64,000 bases of DNA from Chrysopilus asiliformis (Eukaryota > Arthropoda > Insecta > Diptera > Rhagionidae). Position numbers and translations under genes: made by a program. Shown piece after piece: positions 22,901 through 37,900 of this stretch. The notes under the pieces were generated by a model. The model worked only from the letters and a program-made list of their open reading frames with translations. It did no database searches and was not told where the DNA came from. Numbering within the stretch: position 1 is the first letter of the stretch; each line of letters starts with the position of its first letter. The DNA is taken from NCBI GenBank assembly GCA_964034945.1, contig OZ035960.1, positions 75,924,585 to 75,988,584 on the forward strand, written 5' to 3'.

Positions 22901-25900
22901 CTTTTTTGATAAGATGCACCGTTTTCGAAATATTCACAAAAAATGTTTTCATTCGTATGGGGGGTACCCCCCCTAATGGTCCATTTTTGCCGATTAACGA
23001 ACTTAGCCTCACATTTTACGAAAAACGGATCTGCGCAAAATTTCAAGTCTCTAGCTCAATCCGTGCGCCCGCAATCCGCGCCACAGACAGACAGACGGAC
23101 AGACAGACAGACGGACAGACATGCTAAATTCAACTTTTTTCATCATTCTAAACACACTGGTGTAATTCATTTTTGTGTGCGATGACGAGATCTTGGCGTT
23201 ACAAACGGTAAGGCAAAGTTAATATACCCTTTGGTTTCACCATACGGGTATAATGACTAAAGGTCGGAATACAATTGACCCGACACAACATTTACGGCGA
23301 CAGTTGAACGGTGACCAACATATAACATTTTGTGTTACCCATTTTGTCATACAATAATATGTGAATCTAAGCAACACAGCATACGAACAATATTTCCTAA
23401 TACTTTCTTTAATTTCCTCTTGAGTGACGAAATTTAGATTTTATGACGTTCCCATAATAAGATCATTTTGAATTAACCATCAAAATGGTCTTCTATATAT
23501 ATAAAATCGTTTAACCTGATTGACTGACTGACTCATCATCGCCCGCTGATCACGAATCCGGTGTCAGATTTTCGAAATTAGAAACGGAAGGTCCTGTGAG
23601 GAAAACGGAAATATCCATTTTCCCATTTTTCTCGGGGAAAAATGGCATTAGGGGGTTTTGAATTAGAAGGTCCTGCAAGAATAACGTAAATATCATTTTC
23701 CCACTTTTCCCGGGAAAAAATGGCATTAGGGGGTTTTCGGGGTCGCTGATCACCAATCCGGTGTTACAATTTCCAAGATCCTAACGAAAGGTCCTGTAAT
23801 TTTTTAACAATTTTTGCAACGACGGGTATGCAAGCTAGTACATATTATATAAAATAAAAAAAAATTGAAAAATCAAAAAAAAAATTCTATTTAACCTTTA
23901 CGTGGACAATATTAGCATATGCTAAAATAGCAATTTTTTTGCTGTGGTTTTGTGATTTTTGGCAGGATTTCTATGAGTCTGTGACTCACTGGCCAACGGT
24001 TGTTATAAAAATTGAATGAAAATCGTGAAAAAAAGTTTATTAAAGTTCATTTTTACAATTTGTCATTTTTACTAAGTTTATTTTTACAATTTGCTAACCC
24101 AGCGGCCTCTTCGCACCCGCCTTTCAACTTCCCACACCCATTTCCCTATCACATTCCTCTCTCCCGTCCTAAATATTATTTTTTATAGGAAAATCCAAAT
24201 AGGGATTCATTTTTTTGTCTATAGGTTAATTCACTATTACGCCATTACGCCATTAATGATATGCGAAAAATCCCCCAAAACAGTCGAATTTATGAATGAG
24301 TCCATTAATGACTCTAAAAACCAGGGATTGAAAAAGCAAAGCAAATCAGCAAACAGCAAGCTAAAATTTGCTTTGCTTTGCTGTGACGGAGAAATGCTGT
24401 GCTTAAAAAATGCTGTGCTTATTTTCAGTGCTGTGCTGAGAATCGAAAATTTTTATTGCTTTGCTTTGCTTTTTGTACTTCGTTCTGCTGTGCTTAAGCA
24501 GTGCTGAAATTTGCTTAAGCAATGAGGTTTCATAACAATTTCTTACCTGCTACGCACCTACAGTTTTACATGAATAGCAACATTTCTAAGATTTTTACGT
24601 TGCAACCCATCAACAGCAGAGGCCGTGATAGCAATAGTTTTTCGATAGTAGTCCATATGACGGGAATTGAAGATATTAGAATTTAAAATATTTTTGTTTT
24701 TCACTATAACTCCATATCTCGAACCGTTATCGAAATGTGCCGTTATTTCTAACAAAATAGTTTTAAGACTAATGGATTTTATGGTGCTATGAAAGAAACA
24801 AATTAGCTAAAGATCAGTTTAGCGACAATGACGCTAGAGATTTTCCGTGTATAGGAAAGGGTAGAGAGAAGCATCCCCTATCCAAAATTGGTATTTTTAG
24901 CCGTCGCTCGCCCCCCCCCTTTCCCCTTCCAAGGGTCCTAAACTTTGTATGAAACCTTTTTCTGGGGGGTGGTAGGGGAGTGTGTGGTATCTCAAATGAA
25001 AGGTATTGAAGAGTACATTCCAAAAATATATAGCATGATAATATTCTCCCTCACCCTTCGATTTATACCCTATCGAAAAAAAGTGGCCGGAATTACTTCT
25101 AAACCGCTATTATCTCATTGCACTTAACTACTTTTCACAGCTAATAATATACTTTTTGACGTGGATACGTCTTGGATTTTGGTTATGGGGGTACAAATTA
25201 GAAAATCGGCGTGCTGCCATGATAACAAATTTGCAATCGATGATACTCGATAGTTTGTGGTGACATCCGAACAGAAACTGTGCTATAAGATCCGGCCTAC
25301 ATTAAAGCATTGTTTAGGGTATTTTGTTATGTTAAACTATGTTCAATTATCTTTTTAAGAATCAAAATCTAAATTTTTAGTGCCGCTGTTATGCTGTGTT
25401 TGCTGCTTGTAGTATAGATTTCACATTTATACTCTTTTTATGCTCCTCCTTTGTGTGTATTGAATCTGTTGTATTGAATGCATAGATAGATCGCTCGATT
25501 TGCTGTCTCAAATAGTCCCATTTCAATACAATTGAGTGTATCAAAACGACTCAAGTAAGAGCAAGATAACCGTATGAAAATAAATATAGCCGTCTCGTTT
25601 AAACCTTAAGCTGTCAAAGGAAAATAGACTTTCGGAATGGTGTTGGCGCCTAAAGTTCGTTTTTGACGCCTAAAGTTAGTCTCAAACTTGTGAAATTTGA
25701 ATTTCGCGACCTTATACAGTTCAGTGAATGCGTTCAAGTACGATAAAGAGGGAAATACTTTTGGGACCATTTTTCAGCAGAGCTTTGTATGGTGTCAGTT
25801 GTTCTATGTTATATAGTTCTGTGATTGAATGTCATGTTATTTCGTTCTTTTCGCTCTTAACGGCAAAAGCGTTCGCTGTGGTTTCCGACTCTCGTTCTTG

Positions 25901-28900
25901 GGAACGAAAATGATTTCTATTTAAGTTTTCGCTTCTTGTTCAAAACGGTTTGTGGGTCTTGCATAAAAATTAATGAAAGCCTCGAGCGATGGCTGTTGGG
26001 TATGACACACACATATAAGTATGGATTTTACGACTGAGAGAACGATATTTCGCTCCCAGCATTAAAGTTCTGTTCAGGGTTGTGACTTTTGATTTTCGAA
26101 ATCGTAGTAAATCGGCCGAAAAATAGTAGTAGAATCGATGAAATTGTAGTAAATTTATGTAAAACCTTCGTTTAATTTGAACGAAAGACTAAAAATGGGA
26201 GTGTTTTGAACACTGTATGTATGATATTTACTTCATACTTCTCTTATCATAAACCAATTACTTATAAATAAAATTATTATATAAAATTATTACTATAAAT
26301 AAAATTATTATATTATAAAATTATGAAACCGAATATCTCAAAAACGGTGCATCTTATCAAAAAAGTGCAAGAACAAAAGTTATTTAGGATATGATTCTAC
26401 ATAAAACTCCCATACATCAAAATCCGATTGGAATAAATTTAAAAAAAATCTAATTAGAAAGTTTGACTTCAAACTGGAATGTTGATACAACTGTTCGCCG
26501 TTCACTTAAATCACCATACGGATTTTCAATAATTGCCAGATAGGCAATTATAGCTTTTGTTGTGTTTTAAATAAAAATTAATTTCCTTTTCACTAAAATT
26601 TCTTACTTAAATATCTATTGGCAATCGTTGTAGGCGGATCCACGTCTTCTGGCCGTCTCTACGAGACAGACACCTTGCTTTTTCTTTTTATTTGTGACAA
26701 CCCGTTTTCGACCCCTGGCCCCATCATTATTTTCGCTACCTATGGGCTGGTTTGATTATTAAAAGCCAAAATCAAACTGAATACATTCTCGTCACAAATT
26801 GGCGCCCGAGCAGAAAGCGTTTTCTTTTCCTTTATCTATTTAATTTTTTTGACACAAACGGATGTCACCGCGCAAAAAAATTTCTGGTTGAATATACAAG
26901 CTTAAAAAATAGTTTAATAGCCGAATTATCCGAACGTCAGTTACCAACCGAAGGTAATGTAACCGAACTACTCAAACGATTAGCAGCAGTTTTAGATTTA
27001 GACCGAATAATTAAGTTCTTAACGAACGAAATCTCGTCGACCGAACCAGAACCAATACCACCACTTTCACAAGTCCGAAGTCCGAAAATGGAATGTTAAT
27101 TTTAACCAAGTCCGTGACCCCGTAGAATTCCTTGAAAGAGTAAAAGAATTAGCTACCGCGTATAAAATACCTTTAGGGGAAACTGGGGCACATTCGGCAA
27201 TGGGGCACATTCGGCATTGCCATTTTCAGTATCAAGAATGCTTCAGAAAGGAGCGATCAAATACGTAAATGCACAATAATTCAATCACTTGAAATTAAAT
27301 AAAGTCTGACAGTTCTATTTCGGCGCTCAGAAGAGCAAGAGGTATTTTTGTGTTTTTCGGAAGTTTGATGTAATTTCCCCAAGCAGGTACGTAAGGAATT
27401 TTTGAAGTCAATTTCGTCCGACGTTTAAAAAAGTTCGCGTAAATAGCATTTAAAAATATCAAGTTTCAAGCCCGAAAGTAGAATGCCTGTTAATTTACAG
27501 TGTTTTTGATAAAAAAATCTGAAAATATTAAGCAAAGTCTTTCGGGGCACATTCGGCTTTCGTGATTTTAAGAAGTGAGGTTGAATACATCCGTGATTTT
27601 AAGAAGAGATATTGAATTTAAATTACTAAATTTAAATTTTAGATTGAGTTTAAATGAATCCTGTCGGCACATCTCGATATTCCACATAATATATTTTTAA
27701 TATAAATTTCGATAACTATTTCGTGAAATAGGATTTTTCAATCATTCTTTTATGTGATATGTAATGAATTTTTATTTTTTATTTTATTTTAAAGAATTAA
27801 TAAAATGAATTCAAATCTAATAGTCTTTCAATTAGTAAAATCAAACAAATAACGTATATTCGCCGAATGTACCCCTTCAAAAGCCGAATGTTCCCCGGCA
27901 TGGGGTACATTCAGCAAAATGGCCTCCTTTTTAAAATTGGTAAAAATCGTATATTTCTTTAGGGCTACAATAAAAATCTATTTCGTATTTAGTAGTAAAA
28001 TAATCAAAGTTTTTACAAAATTTCAAGATTTTCAAATTCATCAAACGAATTTGGCAGGAAATGACTTTGAAAAAAACCTGCCGAATGTGCCCCAGTTTCC
28101 CCTAGATAATTTATTAATAGGATTGCCAGAAATACTGAAAGGCAAAGCACTTCTCTGGAGTCGAAACAATCGCGATGAATGGTAAAATTGGAAAGGATTT
28201 GAGGAAAAATTCAGAGCTCGTTTTCTAGTCCGTGATTTTTCAAAAAGAATGCAGGAAGAACTTGCGAGTCGCAAACAAAGGGTGGGAAAGTCTTTTGCAG
28301 ACTATGAAAATGAAATGCGAACTCTTATACGCCGTATCGGGAATGTTTCTAAAGTGGTACAATTAGAAAGAAATTATTCAGGCCTTACCCCCGATTATCG
28401 TACTTACATACGTCGTCGAGACTTTTCTATTATTAATGAACTTCAAATATTAGCAAATGAATGGATAGAGCTATCAATTCAACGACAAAGTAAGACCGAT
28501 CAATTCCGTAGGACTCTCATAACAGATCAAAGTAACCATCCACTCTCTTTGTCAAATCACAATAGTCAACCCCCTTCTCTGACCAGTCGTAATAGCAATC
28601 TACCTCCTTTCATGAACAACCGAAATAGTCATCCACCTTCTATGCACAGCCGAAATAATAATACTATCAACGTTATTAACCCTGAATACGATCGAAATAC
28701 TTGTTGTTGGCGTTGTAGTCAACCAGGTCACAGTCGTTTCCAGTGCCAAAATCCCCAATTAATGTTTTGTTCTTTTTGTGGAACCGAGGGTATAAGAAGT
28801 GTGGAATGCGACTGTAGTCATGCGGAAAACAATTCTGGGATGACGAGAACGTCGAGGCCCTCGCCGTCCCGCACGAACTAAGCCTTGACACGTACGGAAC

Positions 28901-31900
28901 CCGATTAGATAGCCGCGTAGTAGTAACTGTCCGAATATGCCAACGCCGAATTTTCGCTTTGGTAGATACCGGATCTGTATTCACCTATATTAACCTAGAC
29001 ATCCTCACATACTGAAAAAAATAATTGGATGATCATCAAACCCAGTACGCGTTGTGCTACTCTTGCAGATGGAAAACATACTGGTATTCATTCCGAAGTA
29101 GAAATTCAATCCACGATTTGTCAAAAAAATATAACCCTTGACTGCCTTCTTTAACGGCAGTCAAGGGTTATATTTTTTGTCATTCCTTCTTTAACGGAAG
29201 AGATGGTACTAGGACTGGATACACTAGATAAACTAAGATGGTCACTTTCCATAAATTCAATACCCTTAGTAAATACCCAAAATTGTAATGAACGCGGTTC
29301 TGGGAATGACGAAAAAAATAAAATCTAAATTAAAATAACCCAAAATTTATTAGGTTCACAATCCCTGTTAACAATTTGGTCATCCAGCAAGGGAAAAGAA
29401 TATCTGATGCCGTGATTTCTTTTTAAATTTTAAATCCGCGATCCGTCAAATTAGTTAAAAAAATTAAATTTAAGTTTTTTTTTTGGGTTTAAAGGCTCTG
29501 TGTTTTCATTTAGTCTGTGCTTAAGTTTGATATAAAATTGTAACAAACATTATAATAAGTTAAAATTCAACATAAATATCAAACAAAATTAAAACTTAAT
29601 ATTACGATTTGGTGCAAATTTTAAACTTTAACCTACGTTTCATGTAACTTTAAAACTTAAAACTAGTGCACATTTAAAACTTAATAGGGTAAAGTATCCA
29701 GATCTGAGCCCCGGCACCAGTTCTGAGCACCCCTGTCAATTTTCCGGCTAAAAGAAGAATTGTGCGCGATTGAGCCGATTAAACCACATTTCATAACGTG
29801 ATGAAACCAATTATTCTTCGAATTCTATTCTTATTTCTATAAGTTACTAGGCGTACTTAATTTAATACGGGGGGCTCAGAACTGGATTTTGGGATAATTT
29901 CCACATTTACACATAATCCTTTTTTGTATCCAAATTGTTGAGGAATATGTATATGTTAATTTAATTTAAACATTCCATACTTTCGACCAAGAGGTATAAG
30001 TTCCTCAGAAAGTATACGGAAGGCAAAGAAAATATGGTATGAAGTGAAAAAAGGCTTAAGGGGGCTCAGATCTGGGTATTTTACCCTACTACGTTTCATG
30101 CAAAGTTAAAACTTAATACTACGTTTCATGCAAATTAATATATTAATACTACGTTTTGGTACAAATTTATAACCTAAAACTACGTTTCATGCAAATTAAA
30201 AACTTAAAACTTCGTTTGGTGCAAAACCGAATACTACAATAAAAATATGAATTTAACTAAAAGTGATAACAGAAAAAAATTTAAAAGATTCTAATAAATC
30301 GAATAAATATCAAAACGATACAAGGACGTGAAAACAATAAAGTTCACATTAACCATTCCCCGACATCAACATAAACCATTCGTTCCAGTACTCACCTTTA
30401 GTTTTTTTTTTTTTTTTTTTTATAGTTCCAGCCAGAGCTTAGGGGAAGACCCTTTAATGCCGAAGCACAGCTCAGGATGGTCGGAAGGACAAAAGGAGAT
30501 GCCGGTTTATCTCCTTGAACTTTTGCGGGTTATAGTCCGGGGGAAACACTTCGGATGGTAGATCGTTCCAAAGTCTTGTTGCTCGCGGAATGTAGGAACT
30601 CCTAAACTTTACTGTACGAAAACGGGGAGGCTCAAGGAAGAAGTCGTGCGCACGTGTAGCTGCACGAGAGGGTCTAGGGAAGATGTACCGTGGAGGAATA
30701 AGTTGATAAATTTCGGTGGAACATTTCCAATTGAAATATTTGTAGAATATGCTGAGTACTCCAACAGAGCGACCATGCTCGAGAGACGGTAATGAATCTG
30801 TCAAAGATTTGTCTCCAATTAGTCGGATCGCACGTTTTTGGATTCGGTCCAGCAGTTGGAGGACAGTTTTTGGGGCTCCAGCCCAAATGTGCGAATTGTA
30901 CTCGAGTCTCGGTCGAATGTAGCTCTTGTAAATGTTAAGGACGTCGACTGGTGCGAAATATTTTTTGCATCGTCCCAGGAAGCCTAGGCACTGCGATGCT
31001 TCCTTTGCTATTTTAAAAATATGATCACTCCATTGGAGCTTCTCATTTATTTCGATGCCCAACATTCTGATGTTTTTTGAGTCACTAATGGACTCACTCA
31101 TAAATTCGACCGTTTCGGGGGATTTTTCGCATTTCATCGATAACAGCATTGATTGGGTTTTAGATGCGTTGAATTCCACACTCACCTTTAGTTCACCACG
31201 TTTTCAACTTTCATTTAACATTCATCAAGGTTCTCAACATTCATCCAGATTCTCAACATTCATCCAGCAAATGTCAAAAAATTCATCAATCCAAACACAT
31301 CCTAAATTCATTCACCAGGCATACAGATTCATCAGGCATCCAGATTTAACAAAACATTACAACATAATATTTTCATCCAGAAATCACTCATACCAATCAA
31401 CAACCAGAAATTCACCGCACTCATTTCATTCATCCATAAACACATACATCCACATTCAGGCTCATACATAACATTTCACGTTGTAAGTACTTACATTTAA
31501 ATTTATATTAGGGGACAAAATCGACGATTATCTCTACAATAACAAGAATCTCACGCATACATGGCAAGGTTGCGTGCAACATATTTTTACGGCACAAACA
31601 TCAGAGATTTTACTATAAAGATTCTAAAAACTCAACTTAAAATTTACATTCAACATACATAACTTACATTCTTGAACTTACATTCAACATAAAATATCAT
31701 ACTTCGCAAAATTTCATTCATTCACATGCCGCATACATCAATTTAACATATTCACAACATAAGATCCCTGTTTTCGGCATTTATTCGCAGTCAACCACAA
31801 TCAAACCAACAAGCAACCTTCAACAAAATCTTCACGACTAAGGATTCATTCACACATACAAATTCATGCAAAACGAGAACACCTAATTTCTTCTTTCTAC

Positions 31901-34900
31901 GAATAAATAAATTAATCATTAAATAAATACTTATTATTAATATTAAAATCTATATATATATAAAAATGGATGTTTGTTGGTTGGTTGGTTTATTGGTTTA
32001 AGATTACAAAACTCAAGAACTACTGGACCGATTTTTACGCGGTTTTTTGCAAAATGATCTGTGTAGCCAGGAGCAGGTTTTTAGCTATGTAGATTTTCAA
32101 AATTCGAAACGAAGGGTCCTGTAAGGATAACGAAAATATCCTTTTTTTCCATTTTCCCCGGAAAAATTTGCATTATGGGGTTTTGGGGGTCGCTGAACGC
32201 GAATCCGGTATTAGATTTTCAAAATTCGAAACGAAAGGTCCTGCAAGGATAACGCAAATATTCTTTTTCCAGTTTTTCCTGGGAAAAATCGGCCTTAGGG
32301 GGTTTTCGAGGTCGCTGATCATGAATCCGGTGTTGGAATTTCGAAATTCTAACCGAGAAGTCCTGTAAGGATAACGCAATTTTTCTTGAAACAATTGACA
32401 CTAAGGGATTTTCGAGGTCGCTGATCGCGAATCCGGTGATCGATTTTTCAAATGCTAAGCGGAAGGTCCTGTACGGATAACGGAAATGTCATTTTTCCAA
32501 TTTTTCTCGCAAAAATAGGCTTTGGAATATCACGAATCTGGAGTTGGAGTTAATTTATGGTTTTTGGCAATAAGTTATTTATGGTTTTTTGGCATTCTAA
32601 AATTTATACAAAAAACTTTTAGCTGCCAAAGAAGGGTCTGCTATCTATATATATATAAAAATTGATGTTTGTCTGTCTGTTTGTTTGTGATTACAAAACT
32701 CAAAAACTACTGGACCGATTTTTACGCGGTTTTTTGCGAAAGGTCCTGCAAGGATAATGAAAATTGGCATTTTGGGGTTTTTGGGGTCACTGATCACGAA
32801 TCCGGTATTAGATTTTCAAAATTCGAAACGAAAGGTCCTGTAAGGATAACATCTCTTCCCAAAACTTTTAAAGTTATGTAATGGTTTTTTGGCATTCTAA
32901 AATTTTTACAAAAAACTTTTAGCTGCCAACGAAGGGTCTGCTAGTTAAATATAAGAACGAAATAGAACATTCAGGGTTCACTAACCTTTTTCTTTAATTG
33001 TTATTGTTATTATTTTTTTTTCGTTGAATTATATTATATAAAATTATTATTACAAATATTTAGTAGGTGGCCACTTATTTGAATTTTGTTTGAAAGAAAG
33101 CGAAATATAGATCCTTTATTTTGATGAATCAGTTTAAGTCAGTTTAAGTTTTCTTTTGGGAGGAGGTTTCGGGGTAAAAGGCAAATTCGAGGATGACTTA
33201 GTACAAATTTTAATTTTTGTGACCCTTTAAGATTGTTGTTTTTAGGGTTTCATTGGACAGAGGCTCCGATGATTATTTAGTTTTGAGGTGAAACGCCTAA
33301 ATTGGGGTGGGAAGCCTCCCATCGTGTTCCTCCTTTTTCTCCCTTTAAATTTCCCCTTTGTAAGTTTTGTCCGTAGCTACCAGGAATGATTGAAGCCCTA
33401 AGAAGCTTCTCCCTCTCGTCATTCTGCTACCCCCCGGCATACCACTTATTGTGTGGTAGGCGGTGAAGAGACAAACCCCACGACCCAGATTGAGCTAGCT
33501 GACGCTATCGGTATGCCCGTCTCTTTCACACCGCCTCTCTTTCACGTAGCGCCACTACAGAGAAGATTGTGGGAGGTTATCCCAATCTCCTGAAGTGGTG
33601 TCCGTTACAAAGTAGAGAGAGATGATTCAAACAATAACCGACAGTGAAATACATTCCGAACAATATCTAAATAATCCTGCAACACCAAAACTCAGAAGTA
33701 GTAAGTATTCAGTCCAGGCAAACAAAAATTTTCCGAACTTTTCTCACGTCAGTATAGACGACAAACTTTGTAAATATGCCCGGCCAAACTTAAATAAAGA
33801 AGAAAATCAAACATTAAAAAGGTTTTTAGATAATGAGCTATCGCTTTTCGCTCACATTGCGGGTCCAACCAAAATGATTTAGTATATAATTCATATGAAG
33901 CACGATGAACCCATAAAACAACGATATCAGCCTCGGAACCCTGCTATGCAAGCTATAATAAATAAAGAGGTCGATGAAATGTTGGCCAAAAGAATTATTG
34001 AGCCGTCCGAAAGTGCATATAGTTCTCCTGTCGTGATAGTGAAAAATAAATGTGGGAAAAATCGATTTTGCATCGACTTTCGGCAAATAAACGAAGCTTC
34101 AAATAAGGATGATTATCCATTCCTACGCGTCGATCATACTTTAGAGAAACTATGTGCGGCGATATATATTTCGACATTAGACTTAAAAAACGGATACTGG
34201 CAAGTTCCGTTAGAACAGAACAGCAAACATTTGACCGCTTTCACTGTGCCCAAAAGAGGTTTATATCAATTCTTGGTCATGTCTTTTGGGTTACATTCGG
34301 CTGGTAGTACTTTTCAAAGACTGCCCGACCGTGTTATTGGCTCCGAACTTGAACCATACGCTTTCGCATACTTAGACGATATTATTATAGTAAGTGAAAC
34401 CTTAAATGACCATCTAAAACACTTGAGTATAGTTTTTAGCCGTCTACGCATGGCCAGATTAAAATTAAATACCGACAAATGCGTTTTTTGCCAACCGGAA
34501 CTCAAATATCTAGGGCATATTATAAACGCTCAAGGTATAAATACTGATCCAGATAAAGTCTCGGCAATAATAAATATGCCCCCTCCCCGAAACGTGAAAG
34601 AAATTCGACAAGTTATGGGAATGGCTTCGTGGTATCGAAAATTCATACCAGAATTTGCCAGTTTAATTAATTAATTTATTTTACGCCCATTCCGGGTCTT
34701 TGTGTAACAAGTTCTACATTTAATTTTTACTTAATTTTAATATTTAAATTACTTTTTCTTATACAATATTTTTTTTTATGACTATTCTGCACCCTTAACT
34801 ATACCCTTTAACCATCCCAAAACCGCTGCCGTTGTCCTCTAACACACGTCTTCGGGAATTGACTCCTTTTTTATCTCTTATGCACTCCGCCAGCCAATGT

Positions 34901-37900
34901 TCGATTTTATCCGGTCCATCATTACAGAATCTGCAATTCCTATCTTCTTCCTTTCTCCATCTTTCTCTGTCTCTTTCACCATTTTCACATCTAAATTTTG
35001 CCAATAATTTTATTTCCACCCCCTTTTTTAGATATCTGGGAAGCTCGATGGTATATATTTCCTTGTATTCTTCACTCAGTTTATTGTAGACGAGTTGTTC
35101 TATCCTCTCCATATCTCTGTGTAGAGCTTTTCTCCATACTTCTGCTCCAGACTCCATCGCTTCCTTCATAACTTTTTCACTCTGTCCTATCCTCTCGCAG
35201 TATTTTTTCCGCTTTTCCATCCATCCGTAAGGATCCATATTTCTTTTATAGAGCTCTTTTCTTTACGCCTCTTTCTACAGTTCATTTTCAGAATTTGATT
35301 TCTTTTCTTTAAATTTCATTGCTCTAGCTCCCGCCTCAACTGAGATTGGCCTGATTTTCGTTTCTGACATTAAGATAGCGTTCTTCGTACTGCTTCTTAC
35401 TCCCAGTACCCGTTTGTAATACTTCCTTTGTGTTCTTTCCATTCTTTCCTGTCCTTTAAACCCCCACACTTCCGCTCCATAAAGCGTCCCGCTTTTGATC
35501 AAACTATCAAACATTAGGTTTCTTATTTTGAAATTGTTCGCGGAGCATCTTTCTCCAATACTCCATACTATGCCTAACTTCTGATTTGCTGCCTTATCCA
35601 AATCACTTATGTGTTTGTCATATTTACCGTTGCTGGTGAAGGTAAAACCCAAGTATTTGAATTATCGGACCTCTTCCAGCGGCTTTCCATTCCAATTCCA
35701 GGTCTCCTTGCTGCGCCTTCCTCCTCTGCTAAAAACCATTACCTTTGTCTTTTCCACGTTCAATAACATCTCTCTTTCCTTCAAATATCTATCAAAAGTC
35801 TTCATCATCCCTTTGAGTTCTCTTGGATTTTTCGCCAACAAAATTAAGTCGTCGGCATACGCGAGAGAGAAGATTTTTATTTTGCCGATCACAACTCCTC
35901 CATCCTGACCTCTTTTCAGTATCTCTTCAATCCCACAAATGTAGATCGCAAACAAAGTTGGGCTCAATGGGCATCCCTGTCTAACTCCTCTTGTCGTGTA
36001 AAAATGTCTGCCTTCCACTTCAAAGCGGGTTAATTTGTAAATATTTTCTATTATGTTTATTAAACCCTTGCTTATTCCCACCTTCCTCATTGTCTCCCAT
36101 AATTTGTTCCTGTCTACGCTGTCAAATGCTGCTTTTAGGTCCAAGAACATTCCATACACTTTCTTCCTAGTTGCCAATTCTCTTTGTACGATATAATTTA
36201 GTGCATAGATGTTATCAATCGTCGATCGTCCTTTCCTGAAGCCTGCTTGCGTTTCTGGAGGAATTTTTTTTATCCCGTACCTCCTCCTGCAGTCTTCTAT
36301 CGATCATCGTAGCAAAGAGTTTGTAACCCGTATTAAGCAATGATATCCCCCTGTAACTTTCCGCCTTCTGTGCATCTCCTTTTTTGGATATCGGCCAGAT
36401 GATACCGTCCCTCCAACTCTTCGGGATAGTTCCATCTCGCAGTATGTTATTGAAAATATTTAGAATCTTTTTCTTTGTGCCCTCAGTCGCCATCTTCAGT
36501 GCTTCAGCCTTCAGCTCGTCTGTGCGCGCTGCCTTTCCATTTCTCATTTTTGCCATTGCTGGTCCCATTTCTTCCATGGTAAACTCTTTCAAATTGCCGC
36601 TACCCTCTTCCGTTCTCTTTTTCTCCTCTGGTTGTGATTTTGATCCTCCATCCCTTACATTTCCGCCATTTCTATCCATTTTCTGCCTTCTTCGTTGACC
36701 ACCTTATCTTTTGTACATCGTTCATTTGTTCCTTTTTCATTCCAATTCGGCTCTTTTCCTAGACCGCCTATTCTTGCATTCAAATCTCCGCTCAGGAGAA
36801 CACAATCATCCTTTTTTTCCTCAATTAGTTCTTCAAGGTTGCTCTTCATTGTTTTCAATCCTTTTGAGTTATATATTCCATATATTCTCCATATCTGATT
36901 TTCTAGCTTCACATCTCTCCAGTGGAACTGCTTCCCATTTGGAACGCTATTCATTGTGCATTCTTCAAAATTCTTCTTTACACCACTTAATATTTCTCCC
37001 ATCGCTCTGCCTTTCTTATATTCTCTTTCCGCTTCTGTCCATTTCCACACAAATTCCTTTGGTATTCTTTCATTCCACCCATTCATACTTTTCTGTTCTA
37101 CCCACGTCTCTAACAAAAATACTATTTCAAACGTTTTGACGAAATTCCAAAAATCGGGTTCCTTATTCATTAATCCTGCGACGTTCCATATAAAGATCCT
37201 AACTTCACCTTGTTTATTTAGTTTTTTGATACATCATGTATGATATCTTTCCAGACTATTTTTACGCCATCCACAATTAACTTCTGATATCCTATTTTCA
37301 CTTCCTTTCCTTGTTGTTTTAGTTTTTTTGCTTCTATTGCAATTTCTTTTTGTATTTGTCTTTCTTTCTCTGTTAAATCGTCATTAATGTACACCGGTTT
37401 TTTAAAATTTCTTTTGGCCAATTTACTTTTACCTCTCATTATTTTTAGTTTGTCCTCCCAATTTTTTACTTTCACCATCATTCTATTAGCTTGGCCGTGT
37501 TTTATTAAAGTTGCCTCTTCAACTTGAATTTTTAGTTCTAAGTTTTGTTCCAAGAATGTTTCTACTTGTTTCTCCCTTTCAGAGGTATCTTCCCATTCTA
37601 ACCAGGTTCCTCCTTTTCTCCTTAATTTGCCAGTTTAACCACACCATTAACACACCTGCTTAAGAAAAAAAACTCGTTGGAATTTGGGCCCGGCCCAACA
37701 CGACACGTACAATGCCCTGAAAGTAAAACTTACCACAGCTCCCGTTCTCCGCTGTCCACAGTTCGAATATCCTTTAACTCTTCAGACCGATGCTAGCGAT
37801 GATGGTGTCGGTGCATTTCTTACTCAAACCATTAATAATGAAGAAAGAGTAATATTATACGCCGAAGCGAAATTATTCAGTGGCCGAAAAAGAATGCCTC

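Larger units (their letters stand above)
29323..33617 (+). mobile_element. Element X, copy 2
   Basis: The element lies between gypsy protease and RT. It contains AAGTTAAAATTCAACA near 29560, then an imperfect tandem 'aacttaatactacgtttcatgcaa' array (about 29585-30235). 'Cattcatccag' repeats follow (31200-31470), a (TTA)n-like tract (33000-33060), GGGTGGGAAGCCTCCC at 33306, and the structured block at 33370-33600. It is interrupted by a MITE, a LINE copy and two Helitrons. No ORF of its own was recognised. Confidence 0.55.

Noticed and set aside
36711..37139. Plus-strand 142-codon ORF rich in Ser, Phe and Leu
   Set aside because: Opposite strand of the antisense LINE endonuclease.
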